Positions 16,483 to 25,049 are shown, counted from the stretch's first letter. The stretch is 32,055 bases of DNA from Thermoanaerobaculum sp. (GCA_021154885.1 JAJKHS010000161.1:1-32055); one strand, 5' to 3'. Numbers and translations are program-made. Notes: generated by a model not told the origin, from the letters alone.

Positions 16483-16959
16483 ATGCTAGCCGCCGCCCTC
16501 ATCCCCTACGTCCCCGAAGACCGTAACTTCACCCTCCAGGATCTTCTGAAGTACCTCACCTCCAAGCTCGACGTGGAATGCGAGCTGACCGAGGTGGAGG
16601 AGTACGGCGAGCCCATCCTGGAGATCCAGGTCAAGACGAGCACCCCTCTCTCCATCCGCATCGAGGACGATGCCGAGCTGGTCTTCGACGAGCTCGGCTA
16701 CCTCGCCGAGAACGGCGAAGGCATCCTCCCCCTCGACTGGTTCGACGTCCTCCTCCGCTGTACCGCCCGGCTCGAGGTGGGGGAGTCCGAGGACGAATGG
16801 GTGGAACCGGACGAGAACGGCGTCATGGAGCTCGACGTCTACTCCAACCTCGACCTCACCCTGCCAGACGTGCGAGCCGTCGTCCTCGAGCTCGCCCGCT
16901 TCGTGGACGGGTATGCGTACGACAACGTGAACAACGAGTGGCTGGTGGGGGCGGGGTGA
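16483..16959 (+). CDS. Acidic hypothetical protein, paralogue 2
   Basis: A 158-residue homologue of the preceding gene product (see the shared blocks there), with an acidic insert of about 15 residues (EWVEPDENGVMELDVYSNLDLTLPD) before the conserved C-terminal RAVVLELARFVDGYAYDNVNNEWLV. No signal peptide, membrane segment or catalytic motif is visible. Unlike paralogue 1 it has no clear Shine-Dalgarno in front of ATG 16483. Tandem duplication is the simplest origin. A small charged partner, immunity-type or chaperone-like protein would fit the look, but nothing in the sequence proves this. Confidence 0.8.
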   Translation: MLAAALIPYVPEDRNFTLQDLLKYLTSKLDVECELTEVEEYGEPILEIQVKTSTPLSIRIEDDAELVFDELGYLAENGEGILPLDWFDVLLRCTARLEVGESEDEWVEPDENGVMELDVYSNLDLTLPDVRAVVLELARFVDGYAYDNVNNEWLVGAG

Positions 16960-17018
16960 GAGGAACTGGAGGACTTGAGATGAAGGAATCCGCGATTTCG
17001 AGCTGCTCATCGCCAGCC

Positions 17019-17324
17019 CTAAGCCGTCCGAGCAAGCACCGCCACCTCAGTGGCGAGCCGATCTCCAAGCCGATCTTTTTCTGTCTCCAGGTCGTAGAGC
17101 GCCTGCAGGTTGAGCCAGAACCTCTCCGAGGTCCCAAAATAACGCGCGAGTCGCAGGGCAGTATCCGCGGTAATCGATCGTTTCCCAAGTACAATCTCGT
17201 TGATCCGGCGAGGAGGAACGCTGATGTCTCTGGCGAGCCGGTACTGGCTTAGGCTTAAAGGAGCAAGAAACTCCTCCGAAAGGATTTCGCCAGGGTGAAC
17301 CGGTGGCATCTTCTGCTGCGACAT
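17019..17324 (-). CDS. higA: HigA-family antitoxin (XRE helix-turn-helix)
   Basis: A 101-residue antitoxin and repressor. PPVHPGEILSEEFLAPLSLSQYRLARDISVPPRRINEIVLGKRSITADTALRLARYFGTSERFWLNLQALYDLE is the classic HigA/VapI-type helix-turn-helix domain. It is downstream of the toxin, separated by 15 nt, the usual inverted order of higBA. It probably represses the promoter at 17630-17658. Confidence 0.93.
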   Translation of the reverse strand: MSQQKMPPVHPGEILSEEFLAPLSLSQYRLARDISVPPRRINEIVLGKRSITADTALRLARYFGTSERFWLNLQALYDLETEKDRLGDRLATEVAVLARTA

Positions 17325-17339
17325 GTGGCCGCTTCCCCA

Positions 17340-17621
17340 CTAATGGTAGTCGACGATCTCCACGTCCATTGCATCCCCGTCCTTCCAGACGAAACAAATT
17401 CGCCAACGCTCGTTGATCCGGATGCTGTGCTGCCCTTCACGATCTCCGGTGAGTTTCTCGATCCGGTTTCCAGGAGGCTGACGCAAGTCCTGAATGGAGA
17501 CGGCTGAATCGAGGAGCACGAGTTTCCTCAGCGCGTTGCGCAAGACATCCGGCGGCAACCGCCGCGATCCCAGGCGGAGGAAGAGCCGCTCCGTCTCGGG
17601 ATCACGGAAGCTCCGGATCAT
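17340..17621 (-). CDS. higB: HigB-family toxin (RelE-like ribonuclease)
   Basis: A 93-residue RelE-superfamily toxin expected to cut mRNA on the ribosome. IRSFRDPETERLFLRLGSRRLPPDVLRNALRKLVLLDSAVSIQDLRQPPGNRIEKLTGDREGQHSIRINERWRICFVWKDGDAMDVEIVDYH is a complete HigB, including the RINERWRICF strand that carries the basic active-site residues. The ATG at 17621 lies 8 nt after the predicted -10 box and has no Shine-Dalgarno, so the transcript may be leaderless. It begins 11 nt beyond the purK stop codon on the same strand. Confidence 0.93.
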   Translation of the reverse strand: MIRSFRDPETERLFLRLGSRRLPPDVLRNALRKLVLLDSAVSIQDLRQPPGNRIEKLTGDREGQHSIRINERWRICFVWKDGDAMDVEIVDYH

Positions 17622-17629
17622 CAGAAGGC

Positions 17630-17658
17630 ATGTTAACGCCGGCCGTTAATAGGGTCAA
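17630..17658 (-). promoter_or_regulatory. higBA promoter and operator embedded in the 3' end of purK
   Basis: On the minus strand, TTGACC (17658-17653) and TAACAT (17635-17630) are 17 bp apart. Between them is an inverted repeat, TTAACG and CGTTAA (17633-17638 and 17644-17649) around a 5-bp centre. The -35 and most of the operator encode the last residues of PurK (VDPINGRR) and its TAA stop. Confidence 0.6.
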
Positions 17659-18802
17659 CCCCTACCAACGCCCCCCGCGCCCCCACCACCCGCTCCACCG
17701 CCTCCGCCGGCGTCCGTGCCAGCGCCGTGAGGTGGCCCATCTTCCTGCCAGGTCTCGCGGCGGCCTTGCCGTAGAGGTGGAGCTTGACGTCGGGGTAGCG
17801 GCAGGTGGCGGGCCAGTCGGGGTCTCCGTTCGCCCAGAGATCTCCCAGGAGGTTGGCCATGGCGGCGGGGCGGAGGAGCTCAGTCGAGCCCAGGGCCAGG
17901 CCGGTGATCGCCCGGAGCTGCTGCTCGAACTGGCTGGTGACGCAGGCGTCGAAGGTCAGGTGGCCGGAGTTGTGGGGACGGGGGGCGAGCTCGTTGACCA
18001 GCAGGCGGTCGTCCCGCGTCAGGAACATCTCGACGCAGAGCACCCCGACCACGGACAGGCCTTCGAGGATGCCGCGGGCGATCTCCACGGCCTCTCTCTC
18101 CACCCGGGAGGACACCGCGGCCGGGGCGATCGAGACGTCCAGGATGTGCCGGCGGTGGCGGTTCTCGATCACCCCGAAGTGGGCGAAGGAGCCGTCGAGC
18201 CCCCGCGCGGCCACGACGGAGACCTCGCGCTCGAAGTCCACGAAGGCTTCGAGCACCGACTCCTGCCCCCCGACCGCCTCCCAGGCAGCGGGGACCTCTT
18301 CTAAGGATGCGATCTTCACCTGGCCTTTGCCGTCGTAGCCCCAGCCGGCCGTCTTGAGGACGGCCGGCGTGCCGAGGGCGGCGAGGGCAGCCGTCAGGTC
18401 CTCCAGGGAGCGGACGGCGGCGAAGGGGGTGACGGGGAAGCCGGCGCCGGCGAGGAACCCCTTCTCCCGCAGGCGGTTCTGCGTGGTATGGAGGACGGCG
18501 CCGGCCGGCCGCACGGGTGCGTGCTCGGCCGCGGCCTCGGTGGCGGCGGCGGCGACGTTCTCGAACTCGAAGGTGACCACGTCCACGCCGCGGGCGAACT
18601 GGCGGACGGCGTCCAAGTCGTCGTAGGCGGCCTGGACCTCGAGATCGGCCACCTGGCCCGTGGGGGTGTCGTAGTCGGGGGAGAGGGTGTGGACCCGGTA
18701 GCCCATGCGCCGGGCGGCGATGGCGAACATGCGGCCGAGCTGGCCGCTGCCCAGGACCCCGACCACGGAGCCAGGCGCGATGACGCCGTTCAAGCCCCTC
18801 AA
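17633..18802 (-). CDS. purK: N5-carboxyaminoimidazole ribonucleotide synthase
   Basis: PurK uses ATP and bicarbonate to convert AIR to N5-CAIR in purine synthesis; PurE then rearranges the product. The 389-residue protein has the N-terminal dinucleotide-like motif [13 protein letters not shown], the ATP-grasp core ([34 protein letters not shown]), [30 protein letters not shown] with the metal-binding Glu/Asn residues, and the C-terminal [20 protein letters not shown]. It starts with TTG at 18802, overlapping the purE stop as TTGA, so translation is coupled. Its final codons double as the higBA promoter. Confidence 0.95.
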   Translation of the reverse strand: MRGLNGVIAPGSVVGVLGSGQLGRMFAIAARRMGYRVHTLSPDYDTPTGQVADLEVQAAYDDLDAVRQFARGVDVVTFEFENVAAAATEAAAEHAPVRPAGAVLHTTQNRLREKGFLAGAGFPVTPFAAVRSLEDLTAALAALGTPAVLKTAGWGYDGKGQVKIASLEEVPAAWEAVGGQESVLEAFVDFEREVSVVAARGLDGSFAHFGVIENRHRRHILDVSIAPAAVSSRVEREAVEIARGILEGLSVVGVLCVEMFLTRDDRLLVNELAPRPHNSGHLTFDACVTSQFEQQLRAITGLALGSTELLRPAAMANLLGDLWANGDPDWPATCRYPDVKLHLYGKAAARPGRKMGHLTALARTPAEAVERVVGARGALVGVDPINGRR

Positions 18803-19293
18803 GACAACGTCTCGTGCCGCACCCGGCGGGTCTGGTCCTCGACGAACTGCCGGAGCTTCTCCTTGAGCGCGGGCCGGGTGGTCGCCAGGATGCGGACCGC
18901 CAGCAGGGCGGCGTTGGCGGCGCCCGACCTGCCGATCGCCATCGTCCCCACCGGCACGCCCGAGGGCATCTGGACGATCGAGAGGAGAGAGTCGAGGCCG
19001 TTCAGGGCATGGCTCTGGACGGGGACGCCCAGTACCGGCAGCAGGGTCTGGGCGGCGACCATGCCCGGCAGGTGGGCGGCGCCGCCGGCGCCGGCGATGA
19101 TGACCTCGATCCCCCGGCCCTCGGCGCCCTTGGCGAACTCGGCCATCCAGTCCGGCGTGCGGTGGGCGGAGACGACGAGGCGCTCGTGGGGGACGCCGAA
19201 CCGGGCGAGCATCTCGGCCGCATGGCCGAGGGTCTCCCAGTCCGACTTGCTCCCCATGATGACGCTGACGAGGGGGCGGTCCTCAGAGTCCAT
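18799..19293 (-). CDS. purE: N5-carboxyaminoimidazole ribonucleotide mutase
   Basis: Class I PurE, 164 residues, which interconverts N5-CAIR and CAIR in purine synthesis. Motifs: [12 protein letters not shown] for phosphate binding, [11 protein letters not shown] with the catalytic His, [19 protein letters not shown] and [35 protein letters not shown] 19293 fits the family N-terminus ([19 protein letters not shown]), although only a weak GAGAT-like ribosome site precedes it. First gene of purEK. Confidence 0.96.
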   Translation of the reverse strand: MDSEDRPLVSVIMGSKSDWETLGHAAEMLARFGVPHERLVVSAHRTPDWMAEFAKGAEGRGIEVIIAGAGGAAHLPGMVAAQTLLPVLGVPVQSHALNGLDSLLSIVQMPSGVPVGTMAIGRSGAANAALLAVRILATTRPALKEKLRQFVEDQTRRVRHETLS

Positions 19294-19444
19294 GCTGAAT
19301 CTCGAAGGCGGAAAAGAGGAGCGCGGGAGGCCGGTCCGGGGTATAATCCCGTTCGTCCATCGACCGCATTCGCGGGCGGAGCTTAGCACAGCGGGCAGCG
19401 GCACCCGATCGCCAAGGGCCTGTCACAAGAAGGTCGCCAGGGGC

Positions 19445-19475
19445 TTGCAGGTGGTCCGTCCTCTTCGCGTAGAAT
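19445..19475 (+). promoter_or_regulatory. Candidate promoter of the TonB-dependent receptor gene
   Basis: TTGCAG (19445-19450) and TAGAAT (19470-19475) are separated by 19 bp, longer than ideal. The start codon follows 43 nt later, preceded by AAAGGAGG. Tentative. Confidence 0.35.
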
Positions 19476-19518
19476 CCGCCCGTCAAAAACCTGCGTTGCG
19501 CAAAGGAGGGCTTCATCT

Positions 19519-22470
19519 ATGGTGCGTGTCCGCTCCAACCGCTCAAGGAACTGGGTCTGTGCCCTGGCCGCTCTGCTGCTGGCCTTCGGGCTGGCCGGCT
19601 CGGCTCTCGCTCAGACCGACGTCACCACGAGCCGCATTTCCGGCACCGTGGAAGGTACCGACAAGTCTCCCCTTCCCGGGGTGACCGTCGAGGCCACGAA
19701 CAAGGATACCGGTCTGAAGATCGTCGACGTCTCCGACGCCAAGGGCTTCTACCGGATCCTCAACCTGCCGACCGGCAACTACACTCTCTCGGCGACCCTG
19801 GACGGCTTCGCGACCGCCACCGCCGAAAACGTCCGCCTGCTGCTCGGCTCGACGCCGACCGTCAACTTCACCCTGCAGAGCGCCAAGATCTCCGAGAGCA
19901 TCACGGTGACCAGCGAGGCGCCGCTGGTGGAGGTGACCAACACCACGGTGGGCACCACAATCCAGCAGGAGCAGATCAAGAACATCCCCAGCGCCGGCCG
20001 CGACTTCCGGCAGCTCGTGCTGCTGACGCCGGAGACCCGGCTGGAGTCCGAGCGCAACACCTTGTCACTCTCGGGCGAGCGCGGCATCAACACCAGCGTC
20101 AACGTGGATGGCGTGGACTACAACAACGCCTTCTTTGGCGGCACCGTGGGCGCCGCCGAGGGCCGCGCCCCGCTCTCCATCTCCCAGGAGTCGATCAAGG
20201 AGTTCTCCGTCGTCACCAACGGCGCCTCGGTCGAGTTCGGGCGCTCGGGCGGCGGCTTCGTCAACATCATCACCAAGAGCGGCACCAACAGCCTGCGCGG
20301 CTCGGGCTTCTACTTCAAGCAGCCGCAGAGCCTGATCTCCAACTTCCCGGCGGGCTCGCGGCCGGCCGGGGCGAGCCTGTCGCCCGCCGACCAGAAGAAG
20401 GATCAGTACGGCGGCTCGCTCGGCGGCCCGATCATGCGGGACAAGCTGTTCTACTTCCTGTCCTATGACAAGCAGAAGCAGGACCTCACCGTCCCGATCG
20501 TGGCGGCCCAGCTCGATCCCTCGTTCTTCGCCAGGTACCCGGTCCTCGCCTCGCCGCCCCAGTACGTCCAGACTCAGGATGGCTCCGTCGCCTTCGGCCG
20601 GCTCGACTATCAAGCCACCGAGGCGCACCGGTTCATGCTGCGCGGCAACTTCACCAAGTACAACGGTGTCAACGGCACCTCGAACGCGGGAACCCGCACC
20701 GAGAGCTACAACGGCATCGAAGGGCTGAACGCCAAGTCCTACGTGGGCTCCTACACGGGCCAGTTCAGCGCCAACCTGCTGAACGACCTCAACCTCAACT
20801 ACGTCAACGAGGACACTCCGCGCGCGGACAAGGGGCTCAACCTGCCCGAGATCCAGGTGGGCGGCCTGCGCTTCGGCGAGGTGAGCTTCCTGCCGATCGC
20901 CACCACCACCAAGCGCAAGGCGTTCGCCGACACCGTCACCTACCTGCTCGACCGCCACGTCGTCAAGGGCGGCGTCGAGTACAACGAGACGAGCGTGGAC
21001 CAGGTCTTCAAGGGCAACTGGCGTGGCGTCTTCATCTTCGCCAACAACGCCGACTTCCTGGCCGGCAAGTGGCGCGAGTACCGCCAGTTCGGCGGCCTCA
21101 ACGGCCTGACCTCGGACCAGGCGGGCAAGGCCGCGTTCAGCCAGAAGGAGACGGCCTTCTTCCTCCAGGATCAGTGGTTCGTCCGCCCCAACCTCACGGT
21201 CACCGCGGGCGTCCGCCTCGAGAGCCTGGACAACCCGAACGACCCGATCCTCAATCCCAACGATCCCGGTCCGAACGGCACGCTCAAGCTCACCGGCCAC
21301 ATCCCGGACACCAACAACGAGCTCTCGCCCCGGCTGGGCATCTCCTGGGCTCCCGATGAGAAGACCGCGGTCCGCTTCTCGGCCGGCCGCTTCTGGAGCC
21401 GGACCCCGGCCCTGCTGTGGGCCCAGCCATTCACTTCCAACGGCATCCAAGGCGCCCAGCTCTCCATCTTCGCCACCCAGAACTCCAGCGGTGGCGTGAT
21501 CGGAGCTCCGACCGATCCCAACGCTCCAGGCTGGGGCACCGCCTTCACCCCCGTCGGCGTCGAGCGCGTCAATTTCAACAACGTCACCAAGGTCTCGACG
21601 CCCGGCGTCTTCACCGTCAACCCGAACTTCAAGAATCCCTACACCAATCGCGCCACCCTGGGCTTCGAGCGCGAGATCCTGCCCAGGATCTCCCTCGGCC
21701 TCGACTTCACCTACGCCGACGGCCACCAGCTCCAGCGCCTGACCGACATCAACCGCGTATACGACGGCACGACCTCCGTTAACGGCCTGCCTCACTACAG
21801 CTCGACCCGGCCCCTCTTCGCCTACGGCTCGATCATCACCGACCTGTCCGACGCCTCGGCCCACTACAAGGCGGCGACCATCACCCTCCAGCGGCGGTAC
21901 GCGGACAATTTCAGCCTCTACGGCGCGGTGACCTATTCGAAAGACCGGGACAACGACTCCAACGAGCGGAACTTCGCCGGCATCCAGGCGGAGGACGTCA
22001 ACAACCTCGGCCTCAACTGGGGTCCCTCGAACCGCGACCAGACGTGGAAGGGCGTGCTCAACGGCGTCTGGACCACCCCGTGGTGGGGGCTCGGCGTCGC
22101 GGGCGCCTTCCGCTATTACACCGGCCAGCCGTTCACCCCGACCGCCAACGCCGATCTCAACAACGACGGCCAGTCCGGGACGGACCGTCCGACGATCAAC
22201 GGCGTGCACCTCGGCCGCAACAGCGAGCGCCAGCCCGACTTCTACACGCTGGACATGCGGCTCAGCAAGAGCATCCGAGTCGGTCCCACTGACCTCTCCA
22301 TCTTCGCCGAATGCTTCAACTGCGCGAACAAGGCGAACCGGTTCATCAGCAGCAACGACCAGATCTGGGGCACGCTCCAGACGCCGCGGACGAGCTTCGG
22401 AGTCGAGGATTCCCTGAACGTGGCCTACGTGCCGCGGACCTTCCAGATCGGCGCCCGGTTCGAGTTCTAG
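19519..22470 (+). CDS. TonB-dependent receptor with carboxypeptidase regulatory-like domain (Oar type)
   Basis: A 983-residue outer-membrane beta-barrel. A signal peptide ends at about residue 31 (LLLAFGLAGSALAQ). Residues 38-118 form a carboxypeptidase-regulatory-like beta sandwich (ISGTVEGTDKSPLPGVTVEATNKDTGLKIVDVSDAKGFYRILNLPTGNYTLSATLDGF), about 120-260 the plug (NIPSAGRDFRQLVLLTPE, NVDGVDYNN, GASVEFGRSGGGFVNIITKSGTN), and the rest the barrel, with GGSLGGPIMRDKLFYFLSYD early on. The chain ends ...QIGARFEF, a terminal Phe as expected for BAM-inserted proteins. Acidobacteriota carry dozens of such receptors, for which glycans, peptides or siderophores are possible ligands; the substrate cannot be read here. 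AAAGGAGG precedes ATG 19519. A strong terminator follows. Confidence 0.95.
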   Translation: MVRVRSNRSRNWVCALAALLLAFGLAGSALAQTDVTTSRISGTVEGTDKSPLPGVTVEATNKDTGLKIVDVSDAKGFYRILNLPTGNYTLSATLDGFATATAENVRLLLGSTPTVNFTLQSAKISESITVTSEAPLVEVTNTTVGTTIQQEQIKNIPSAGRDFRQLVLLTPETRLESERNTLSLSGERGINTSVNVDGVDYNNAFFGGTVGAAEGRAPLSISQESIKEFSVVTNGASVEFGRSGGGFVNIITKSGTNSLRGSGFYFKQPQSLISNFPAGSRPAGASLSPADQKKDQYGGSLGGPIMRDKLFYFLSYDKQKQDLTVPIVAAQLDPSFFARYPVLASPPQYVQTQDGSVAFGRLDYQATEAHRFMLRGNFTKYNGVNGTSNAGTRTESYNGIEGLNAKSYVGSYTGQFSANLLNDLNLNYVNEDTPRADKGLNLPEIQVGGLRFGEVSFLPIATTTKRKAFADTVTYLLDRHVVKGGVEYNETSVDQVFKGNWRGVFIFANNADFLAGKWREYRQFGGLNGLTSDQAGKAAFSQKETAFFLQDQWFVRPNLTVTAGVRLESLDNPNDPILNPNDPGPNGTLKLTGHIPDTNNELSPRLGISWAPDEKTAVRFSAGRFWSRTPALLWAQPFTSNGIQGAQLSIFATQNSSGGVIGAPTDPNAPGWGTAFTPVGVERVNFNNVTKVSTPGVFTVNPNFKNPYTNRATLGFEREILPRISLGLDFTYADGHQLQRLTDINRVYDGTTSVNGLPHYSSTRPLFAYGSIITDLSDASAHYKAATITLQRRYADNFSLYGAVTYSKDRDNDSNERNFAGIQAEDVNNLGLNWGPSNRDQTWKGVLNGVWTTPWWGLGVAGAFRYYTGQPFTPTANADLNNDGQSGTDRPTINGVHLGRNSERQPDFYTLDMRLSKSIRVGPTDLSIFAECFNCANKANRFISSNDQIWGTLQTPRTSFGVEDSLNVAYVPRTFQIGARFEF

Positions 22471-22500
22471 AACCCAGGCCCAGGCTCAGAGCCTGACGGA

Positions 22501-22529
22501 AAAGGGGGGCGGAAACGCCCCCTTTTTTT
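22501..22529 (+). terminator. Intrinsic terminator, probably bidirectional
   Basis: A GGGGGCG stem (22505-22511) with a GAAA tetraloop and complement at 22516-22522 is followed by seven T residues. The preceding A run gives a T-tract on the other strand as well, so it can also end the convergent endonuclease III gene. Confidence 0.93.
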
Positions 22530-22532
22530 ATT

Positions 22533-23216
22533 TCAACGGTGTGCCTCTACTCCCACCTGCCGGCACATGTCCAGCACCGGGCAGGTCGAGCACCGTGGGA
22601 GGCTGCCGGTGCAGACGTGCTTGCCGAACGGGACCAGCAGGCGGTTGATCTCCACCCAATGGGCACGCGGGAGCTTCGCCTCCAGCGCCGCCATCGTCTT
22701 TTCAGGCGTCGGCTCCCGGACGTATCCCCAGCGGTTGGTAATGCGATGGACATGGACGTCGACTCCGACCCGGGCCTCCCCGCAAGCGATGCCCAGCACG
22801 AGGTTGGCGCACTTCGGGCCGACGCCCTGGAACGAGAGCAGGACGTCATTCCGGCAGGGGAGGTCGCCGTCGTGCTCCTTCAGGATGCGGCGAGAGATCT
22901 CCAGGATCTGCCGCGCCTTGGGCTCGTGGAAAGTGCTGGCGCCGATCGCCGCGTTGATCTGCTCCGCCGTCAGCCGGCTCATCGTGTCCGGCGTGCGGGC
23001 GAGCCCGAACAGCCGCCGCGCACAGACCATCGTGACCTCGTCGCGGGTGCGAATGGAGATGATGCAGGCGACGAGCATCTCGAACGGGGTCGCGAAATCC
23101 TCCTCGGCCAGCGCGAACATCGCCGCCTTCGGAAAGGGCCGGACGGCATGACGGATGAGCTGAATCACGCGATGGATGTCGAAGGGATGCTTGGGATCCA
23201 TGCCGACATGATCCAC
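22533..23216 (-). CDS. nth: Endonuclease III (DNA glycosylase/AP lyase)
   Basis: Removes oxidised pyrimidines and cleaves the abasic site in base-excision repair. 227 residues: a helical N-terminal region (PFEMLVACIISIRTRDEVT), the helix-hairpin-helix LLSFQGVGPKCANLVLG with the catalytic Lys, then VDVHVHRITNRWGYV with the catalytic Asp. The C-terminal iron-sulfur loop has the canonical C-x6-C-x2-C-x5-C spacing (CTGSLPRCSTCPVLDMC). A Q in the usual LPGVG position (FQGVG) is a mild departure. The frame starts at GTG 23216; ATG 23201 (MDPKHPFDIH) is an equally good start. Convergent with the TonB receptor gene and monocistronic. Confidence 0.93.
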   Translation of the reverse strand: MDHVGMDPKHPFDIHRVIQLIRHAVRPFPKAAMFALAEEDFATPFEMLVACIISIRTRDEVTMVCARRLFGLARTPDTMSRLTAEQINAAIGASTFHEPKARQILEISRRILKEHDGDLPCRNDVLLSFQGVGPKCANLVLGIACGEARVGVDVHVHRITNRWGYVREPTPEKTMAALEAKLPRAHWVEINRLLVPFGKHVCTGSLPRCSTCPVLDMCRQVGVEAHR

Positions 23217-23336
23217 ACCGCGGGCCTGGATGTCCAGACCAAATCGCTTCGAGCGGGAACTTCGGCGGCCGAGGGGTTCTCGGCCGTCAGGTGCCGCTCT
23301 CGGAGTGGGACCGGTTGTGATGGGCGTCGTACCGCT

Positions 23337-23864
23337 CTACGTTTCGGCGACAGCTTTCAGATTGGCAAGGCCGGTCTCGAAATCCTTTCCGATCATCTTG
23401 TCCATGCTGAAAAAGATCCCGAAGACCCTCATGACGTAGGCCAGGGGACCGGCCATGTCCCACGTGACGGTGGTTTCGCCGCCCACGGGTTGTAGCGTGA
23501 AATCGACGACGTTGTGGCCTTCGAACGGCTTGATGAAGTCCAGTTGAATCTTGACCTTGGAAGGTGACGAGGCTTCCGTGATCTCCATGCGGCCCGAGCC
23601 GACGTCCCGGTTGCCTTCCCACGCGTACACGGCGCCCTTGCCGCTCGCCGCGCCGCTGAACGTTCGTTTCAACGCCGGGTCCTTCTTCTCCCAGGGTGAC
23701 CAGGACGTCCAATTGTGGAAGTCCGCGATCAGCGGGAAGATCTTCTCCGGCGACGCCTTGATGCTTGCCCTACGCTGAACCCGAAAGTCGCTGGACCGGG
23801 TCGCGGCGTACGCGAGAAGAGCGGCAATCAGAACGACGACGACGATGAGGATGATTTTGAGCAT
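23337..23864 (-). CDS. Membrane-anchored SRPBCC (polyketide cyclase-like) protein
   Basis: A 175-residue protein with an N-terminal membrane anchor (IILIVVVVLIAALLAYAAT, about 3-21) followed by a START-like SRPBCC fold (FRVQRRASIKASPEKIFPLIADFHNWTSWSPWEKKDP through VTWDMAGPLAYVMRVFGIFF). The SPEKIFPLIADFHNWTSWSPWEK block is typical of the 'polyketide cyclase/dehydrase, lipid transport' group, which binds hydrophobic ligands. GGGAGGGG precedes ATG 23864. It starts 22 nt after the VOC gene on the same strand and is probably co-transcribed with it. Confidence 0.9.
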   Translation of the reverse strand: MLKIILIVVVVLIAALLAYAATRSSDFRVQRRASIKASPEKIFPLIADFHNWTSWSPWEKKDPALKRTFSGAASGKGAVYAWEGNRDVGSGRMEITEASSPSKVKIQLDFIKPFEGHNVVDFTLQPVGGETTVTWDMAGPLAYVMRVFGIFFSMDKMIGKDFETGLANLKAVAET

Positions 23865-23886
23865 GGGCCCCTCCCAGTATTGAAAT

Positions 23887-24312
23887 CTAGGTGCTCGCCG
23901 TTGGGCCGCTGACCATCCAGGGCGTGCCGAAACGATCTTCCAGCATGCCGAAGGCTTCGGCCCAGAAGGTCTTCTGGAAAGGCATGTTCACCCGGCCGCC
24001 TTCGGCCAGGGCGTCGAACACCCGCTGCGCCTCGGCGACCGTCGGGTAGCCCAGAGAGAGCGCGAACCCCTTCTTCCCCGGGTACGGCCCGGGCTCGCCG
24101 CCCATCCAGTCGGACGCCATAAGGACGCGACCGTCATCGAGGACGAGGCGGGCGTGCAGGATATGGTCGCCGGAGCCGGGCGGCACCTCGGCAGCAGCCG
24201 GGGATTCAGACGCCTTCATCAACTCGAGCTTGCCGCCCAACGTGCGCTCGTAGAAACGCATCGCGTCGGCGCAGTTGCCGTCGAAGAACAGGTAGGGGCT
24301 GAGATTGGACAT
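23887..24312 (-). CDS. VOC-family protein (PhnB/glyoxalase-like)
   Basis: A 141-residue vicinal-oxygen-chelate protein of the PhnB/'3-demethylubiquinone methyltransferase-like' type: SPYLFFDGNCADAMRFYERTLGGKLELMK, HARLVLDDGRVLMASDWMGG, GYPTVAEAQRVFDALAEGG and MPFQKTFWAEAFGMLEDRFGTPWMVS. Family members bind a metal with paired beta-alpha-beta-beta-beta modules; few have a known substrate. AAAGGAGG lies about 7 nt before ATG 24312. VOC plus SRPBCC pairs are common in soil bacteria, often with an ArsR regulator, which is missing here. Confidence 0.92.
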   Translation of the reverse strand: MSNLSPYLFFDGNCADAMRFYERTLGGKLELMKASESPAAAEVPPGSGDHILHARLVLDDGRVLMASDWMGGEPGPYPGKKGFALSLGYPTVAEAQRVFDALAEGGRVNMPFQKTFWAEAFGMLEDRFGTPWMVSGPTAST

Positions 24313-24396
24313 GGCAGGTTCCTCCTTTGTCGTTGGAGTTAGAGTCTAGCACTGCAGGCAGCGCAGACCAGTCCGATGCCACCCTCTTCGCGGATG

Positions 24397-24418
24397 TACA
24401 GGCATCGGAGTGCCTGTA
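24397..24418. promoter_or_regulatory. Perfect dyad upstream of the VOC-SRPBCC operon
   Basis: TACAGGCA (24397-24404) and TGCCTGTA (24411-24418) are exact complements around 6 nt. The dyad lies about 85 bp upstream of the VOC start in the 233-bp divergent region shared with the NTF2-like gene. The rest of 24313-24545 shows no gene, only A+T-richer promoter-like patches such as TATACA near 24435. Confidence 0.45.
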
Positions 24419-24545
24419 GACATCTACCTGCTTATACAGACAACGGTCAGGATCTCTAGACGCCGGACGGCCGGGGTGAAACATCGGCTGCTTTCGTCTC
24501 GTATACCCCGGCTATTGGGGCCGACCTCAAAGAAAGCGAGAATAC

Positions 24546-25049
24546 ATGAAGAGCTCTCTTAGCATTCCGAAAGCGCTGCTGTTCCTACCTCTACTCTCGT
24601 CGTTAGTAATCCGGGCAGACGCTCAGTCTCGGCCAGGCACGGCGCCGGATGACCAACTCTTTCGTACGATCGCGTCGTTGGACGCCGAAGTCTTCGACGC
24701 CTATAACCGATGCGACCTGGAGAAGTTCGGCTCGTTCTTCACGGAAGAGCTGGAGTTCTATCATGATAACGGCGGGCTGACGGACCGGACACGGCAGAGC
24801 CTGGTCGAGAGTGTCAAGAAGAACATCTGCGGCAAGGTGCGCCGGGAGCTCGTTCCAGGAACGCTCGAGGTGTATCCCCTGCACGGCTATGGTGCGGTCG
24901 AGATCGGTGTCCACCGCTTCCATCATCCGGGGCGGGATGACGTGGAGCCGGTCGGCGAGGGGAAGTTCGTTCAGATCTGGCAAAACAAAGATGGAAAATG
25001 GAAGATCACGCGGGTCATCAGCTATGACCATCATGCTCTCGCGAAGTGA
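24546..25049 (+). CDS. Secreted NTF2-like (DUF4440/SnoaL) protein
   Basis: A 167-residue protein with a signal peptide (about 1-26; ALLFLPLLSSLVIRADAQ) and an NTF2-like cone fold: DDQLFRTIASLDAEVFDAYNRCDLEKFGSFFTEELEFYHDNGGLTDRTRQSLVESVKKNIC, then YPLHGYGAVEIGVHRFHHPG, ending GKFVQIWQNKDGKWKITRVISYDHH. This is the DUF4440-type pattern seen in ketosteroid isomerase-like secreted proteins with unassigned substrates. ATG 24546 has only a purine-rich ribosome region (AAAGAAAGCGAGA). Divergent from the VOC gene and convergent with the UbiA gene. Confidence 0.9.
   Translation: MKSSLSIPKALLFLPLLSSLVIRADAQSRPGTAPDDQLFRTIASLDAEVFDAYNRCDLEKFGSFFTEELEFYHDNGGLTDRTRQSLVESVKKNICGKVRRELVPGTLEVYPLHGYGAVEIGVHRFHHPGRDDVEPVGEGKFVQIWQNKDGKWKITRVISYDHHALAK

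Noticed and set aside
20065-22209. Antisense 714-codon frame opposite the TonB-dependent receptor
   Set aside because: It has Val/Gly/Glu-rich shadow composition and no family signature, while the plus strand encodes a complete receptor.
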